From: Acanthochlamys bracteata
Taxonomy: Eukaryota > Streptophyta > Magnoliopsida > Pandanales > Velloziaceae
Reading direction: 5' to 3'
DNA length: 64,000 nucleotides
Assembly (NCBI GenBank): GCA_019914995.1
Contig: CM034143.1
Span: 4,558,501 to 4,622,500, forward strand
How positions within the stretch are numbered: the stretch's first letter is position 1; each line of letters begins with the position of its first letter. Below, piece after piece: positions 60,631-64,000 of this stretch. Below the pieces are notes generated by a model that ran no database searches, was not told the DNA's origin, and was given only the letters and a program-made list of their open reading frames with translations. Made by a program: the position numbers and the translations under genes.

Positions 60631-63600
60631 CTTGACGTCGTATGTGGACTTTTCTTAGTGTTTTACTGTTGAGTATAGCTATGATGGTTTCGGCTAATTT
60701 GTCTATTCAGCAAATAAATGGAAGTTTTATCTATTAATATCTATGGTCTTGGACCATCAATAATGATTTTTCCTTAGAGTTTGGACACTTGATTGATCCA
60801 CTTACTTCTATTATGTCGATACTAATTACTACGGTTGGAATCATGGTTCTTATTTACAGTGACAATTATATGTCTCATGATCAAGGATATTTGAGATTTT
60901 TTCCTTATATGAGTTTTTACAATGCTTCCATGTTGGGATTAGTTACTAGTTCTAATTTGATACAAATTTATATTTTTTGGGGACTAGTTGGAATGTGTTC
61001 CTATTTATTAATAGGGTTTTGGTTCACACGACCAAGTGGAGCAAGTGCTTGTCAAAAGGCTTTTGTAACTAATCGTGTAGGATATTTTGGTTTATTAGTA
61101 GGAATTTTAGGTCTTTATTGGATAATAGGTAGTTTAGAATTTCGGAATTTGTTCGAAATAGTTAATAACTTGATCCATACTAATAGAGTACATTCTTTAT
61201 TTGCTACTCTATGTGCTTCTTTATTATTCGTAGCTGCAATTGTGAAATCTGCACAATTTCCACTTCACGTATGGTTACCTGACGCCATGGAAGGGCCCAC
61301 TCCTATTTCTGCTCTTATACATGCTGCTACTATGGTAGTAGCAGGAATTTTTCTTGTAGCTCGGCTTTTTCCTCTTTTCATAGTTATACCTTACATAATG
61401 GATCTTATTTCTTTAATAGGTGTAATAACAGTCCTATTAGGAGCTACTTTGGCTCTTGCTCAAAGAGACACTATATTGGAATTATAAGGATAATTTTGAT
61501 GATAACAAAAAATTAAAAATTATAATTTATATAAGACTAATAATCTGAAAACAAGTCTGCAAGATTAGACAAACAAAGATTATTTAATTTATAGAGATAA
61601 AAAATAATCATATGACCAATCATTGTCTTTACATATCTTGGGCCGAGGAGCAAGATGCATCCACATCACACAACCATTGCTTTCATTCGCTCGAGGGGAG
61701 AATAAAGATATCTGAATAGAGGATGCCACAGCCACAATTCAACAAATTGTTCGACTATCAAGCATAAGAAGACTTCTCTGTTTGAGATGACCCTTACGCT
61801 CAACGGCAACGAAATTTTCCTTACTTCAAAAATCACCTGTATTAACAACGGACTGAAGCATTTCAAATAGAAGATTCACAAGAGCTAAAATCATCTTCAA
61901 TCTCACACAAAAGGAAAGCTCAATAATCAAGGAAAGAAAGCGGTCAAAGTCTCGATCAAGTAAAGCGATCAACCCAGACCGTGCATTTATTATGGACATG
62001 TCATATCAACTCATCACCACCGAGTCTCGCATGTGTTTAGCTTGAATTAAGCTTTCAACCGTTGGCAGCAAATTCAAACTTCTACAACGCACTTAATGCA
62101 ACAAAGACTTTGCACAAACACAGCTGAAAGACCACTAGACAACACCACTTCCTCTCTGGCGTGAAGAACCGAGCGCCAACAAAGAATATTCCTCAACGGC
62201 TCTGCAGACAGAAAGAAACTCTATAAGAAGGAGTCACAACAACGGCGTGGTGGAGAAAGAGAGAAAAAACAGGGGAGAACATAAAGAAAATGCAGTAGAG
62301 AGAACCCAAGCAAAAACAGAGATATATAAGAACTCTACCACTCTACTCAAAAAAATCCTACTGCTGGTCACGAACTCCACTACTCCACACAAACAAATCT
62401 TGCTGCAAATCATACTGAAGAAATCTCTCTCAGCAACCTCTCCGATCATCTCATTTGAATCACATCATAAACACTTAACATTCATGAGATAGATCCTGTG
62501 TTCAATCTTGGTTTATTTTCTTGTAACCTCTTACTGATAGTGTAAAGGTGGTGCTGCAGTCATCGGTAAAGAAAGCTCAGGTAGAGCTTGGTGTAAGCTC
62601 TTAGACCTTGTAATAGTGCTAGCAAATCAGCGGGAGGGACAAAGTGTGTCGGTGAGGGTCGTTAGGGGTTGTCTTGGCGAAGAAACCCGGTAGAGTAAGT
62701 ATGCTTGGCGAAGCACTTTGCTCAAGGTGTATTTGTAGCTTATTAAAAGTCTAGTGAAGCTTTGGCTCTGGTGATAGAGCGACCGTGGATGTAGGCAAAA
62801 GGGTTTTGCCGAACCACGTTAAATACCCTGAGCACTACTCTTTGTCACTTATGTCAATAAATACTTTAACTCTATCTGTCTGCAGGTTACAGCATTGACA
62901 CAGCCGGCTGTTAGCTCGCTGCCAGTAGGATAACAAATTTGATAAAAATATTTTATAGACTAACTCAATTCACCCCTCCCCTCTTGAGTTAATCTTGCAG
63001 GAATATCTAACACACTAAAAGAAGTTTAGCTTATTCTACAATGTCTCAATTGGGTTATATTATGTTAGCTCTAGGTATAGGTTCTTATCGAGCTGGTTTA
63101 TTCCATTTGATCACTCATGCCTACTCTAAAGCTTTATTGTTTTTAGGATCTGGATCTATTATTCATGCAATGGAACCCATTGTTGGATATTCACGAGATA
63201 AAAGTCAAAATGTGGTTCTTATGGGTGGTTTAAGAAGATATGTTCCAATTACAAAAACTTCTTTCTTATTAGGTACACTTTCCCTTTGTGGTATTCCACC
63301 TCTTGCTTGTTTTTGGTCCAAAGATGAAATTCTTAATGATAGTTGGTTGTATTCACCAATATTTGCCATAATAGCTTATTTCACAGCGGGACTAATTGCA
63401 TTTTATATGTTTCGTATATATTTACTTACTTTTGATGGGTATTTGAACCTTCATTTTCAAAATTACAGTAGTACTAAAAATAGCTCGTTCTATTTAATAT
63501 CTATATGGGAAAAAGAAGCACCCGAAACAGTCAATAAAAATGTATTTGTGAATAATAATGCCTCCTTTTTTGCAAAGAATACATATACAAGTGGTAATAA

Positions 63601-64000
63601 TGTAAGAAATCAAATGCGAGATTTTCGTACTTACTATAGAAATAAATATACTTCCGTGTATCCTCATGAATCGGACAATACTATGCTATTTTCTCTGCTT
63701 GTATTAGTATTATTTACTTTGTTCATTGGAATAATAGAAATTTCTTTTGAAGGATCCAAAAATTTTGATATATTATCAAAATTACTAACTCCAGAGGAAA
63801 ACCCTTTTCATTCAAATTGGAATTCTCCTCCTGCTGCGGATTGGTATGAATTTTTCATAAATGCAATTTTTTTTGATAAAATCAGACCCTTTTCGGACTA
63901 TTCATAGCATATATTTTCTATGGGTCTGTTTATTCATCTTTCAAAAATTTGGACTTAATTAATTCATTCGTAAAAATGAGTCCTAAAAGGATTTTCTTGA
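60631..64000 (+). pseudogene. ndhF: Nuclear copy of chloroplast ndhF, interrupted by a solo LTR
   Basis: Homology to NDH-1 subunit 5 of the plastid begins near 60631 (about codon 40; [13 protein letters not shown]) and runs to 61473. It resumes at 63018 and continues to the window end, where the last codons ([11 protein letters not shown]) are near the natural stop. The long frame 60789-61487 holds membrane helices with [12 protein letters not shown] and [20 protein letters not shown]; the second frame (63041-63907) covers the C-terminal half. Lesions: TAA at 60735-60737 where Gln is expected, loss of the first 40 codons, a local scramble and frameshift at 63868-63891, and the 1.5-kb LTR. The conserved Glu of FWELVG is Gly and the Asp of VGDFG is Tyr, residues conserved in the proton path of this family. 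The region is a nuclear transfer, not plastid DNA, because nuclear LTR elements interrupt it. Confidence 0.93.
61474..63012 (+). mobile_element. Solo LTR, 1.54 kb, inserted in ndhF
   Basis: It starts TATTGGAATTATAAGG and ends GAATATCTAACA, with exact 5-bp duplications CACTA at 61469-61473 and 63013-63017. Joining the flanks at the duplication restores the ndhF reading ([11 protein letters not shown] region). Its start and end match those of the solo LTR at 54908-57107 read on the opposite strand; TATTGG probably derives from TGTTGG. It contains TATA-like ATATATAAG near 62322, which could be the LTR promoter. It has no pol gene, so it is a solo LTR or the relic of one. Confidence 0.88.

Noticed and set aside
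62234..62492. Frames on both strands inside the solo LTR
   Set aside because: They are composed of LTR sequence, have no domain and overlap each other.
1..64000. CRISPR arrays, bacterial operons, phage or integron features
   Set aside because: No regular spaced repeats or prokaryotic genes were seen; the sequence is plant nuclear DNA with organelle inserts.

Overview
The window is AT-rich nuclear DNA from a flowering plant, most likely a dicot with a repeat-rich genome. Three intact-looking host genes of plant-specific or plant-expanded families are present, all with GT-AG style introns or plant promoter elements: a MYB-CC (GARP) transcription factor of the PHL7 type (7553-10335, six coding exons), a single-exon EF-hand calmodulin-like protein (11880-12347), and an ARID-HMG DNA-bending protein of the HMGB15 type (44181-51873, six coding exons). 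All three are on the + strand. They are not an operon or a pathway; they are neighbours separated by transposon-filled gaps.

Most of the rest is transposable elements of several classes, many nested. From left to right: a 408-bp fold-back MITE (583-990, second deleted copy at 11079-11339); a non-autonomous hAT element with 8-bp target duplications (1169-1981); a collapsed minus-strand copia element between decayed LTRs (about 13.7-16.26 kb); a decayed plus-strand copia element (about 16.8-20.6 kb); an RTE-type LINE endonuclease relic (22.15-22.77 kb); a complete but inactivated minus-strand copia element with both 0.7-kb LTRs, primer site, polypurine tract and an ATAGT target duplication (22951-28415); a region with short terminal inverted repeats that carries a fragment of the RNA polymerase subunit gene NRPB12 (29.4-32.85 kb); a 5.8-kb hAT element with exact 8-bp target duplications and a broken transposase (34166-39958); many small AT-rich MITE-like elements (28.9, 33, 40-43, 46.5 and 60.5 kb); a CACTA-type terminus split by a 2.2-kb solo LTR (54.8-57.4 kb).

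Organelle DNA has entered the nucleus twice. A piece of mitochondrial atp1 lies inside intron 1 of the HMGB15 gene. A nearly full-length chloroplast ndhF copy occupies the right end (60.63 kb to the window edge). It is interrupted by a 1.54-kb solo LTR with a CACTA target duplication, and that LTR is the same family as the one at 54.9 kb, in the opposite orientation. I did not find tRNA or rRNA genes, CRISPR arrays or any bacterial-type system. The novelty here lies in the nesting history, the captured NRPB12 exon, the organelle inserts, and a GC-AG intron in the PHL7 gene.
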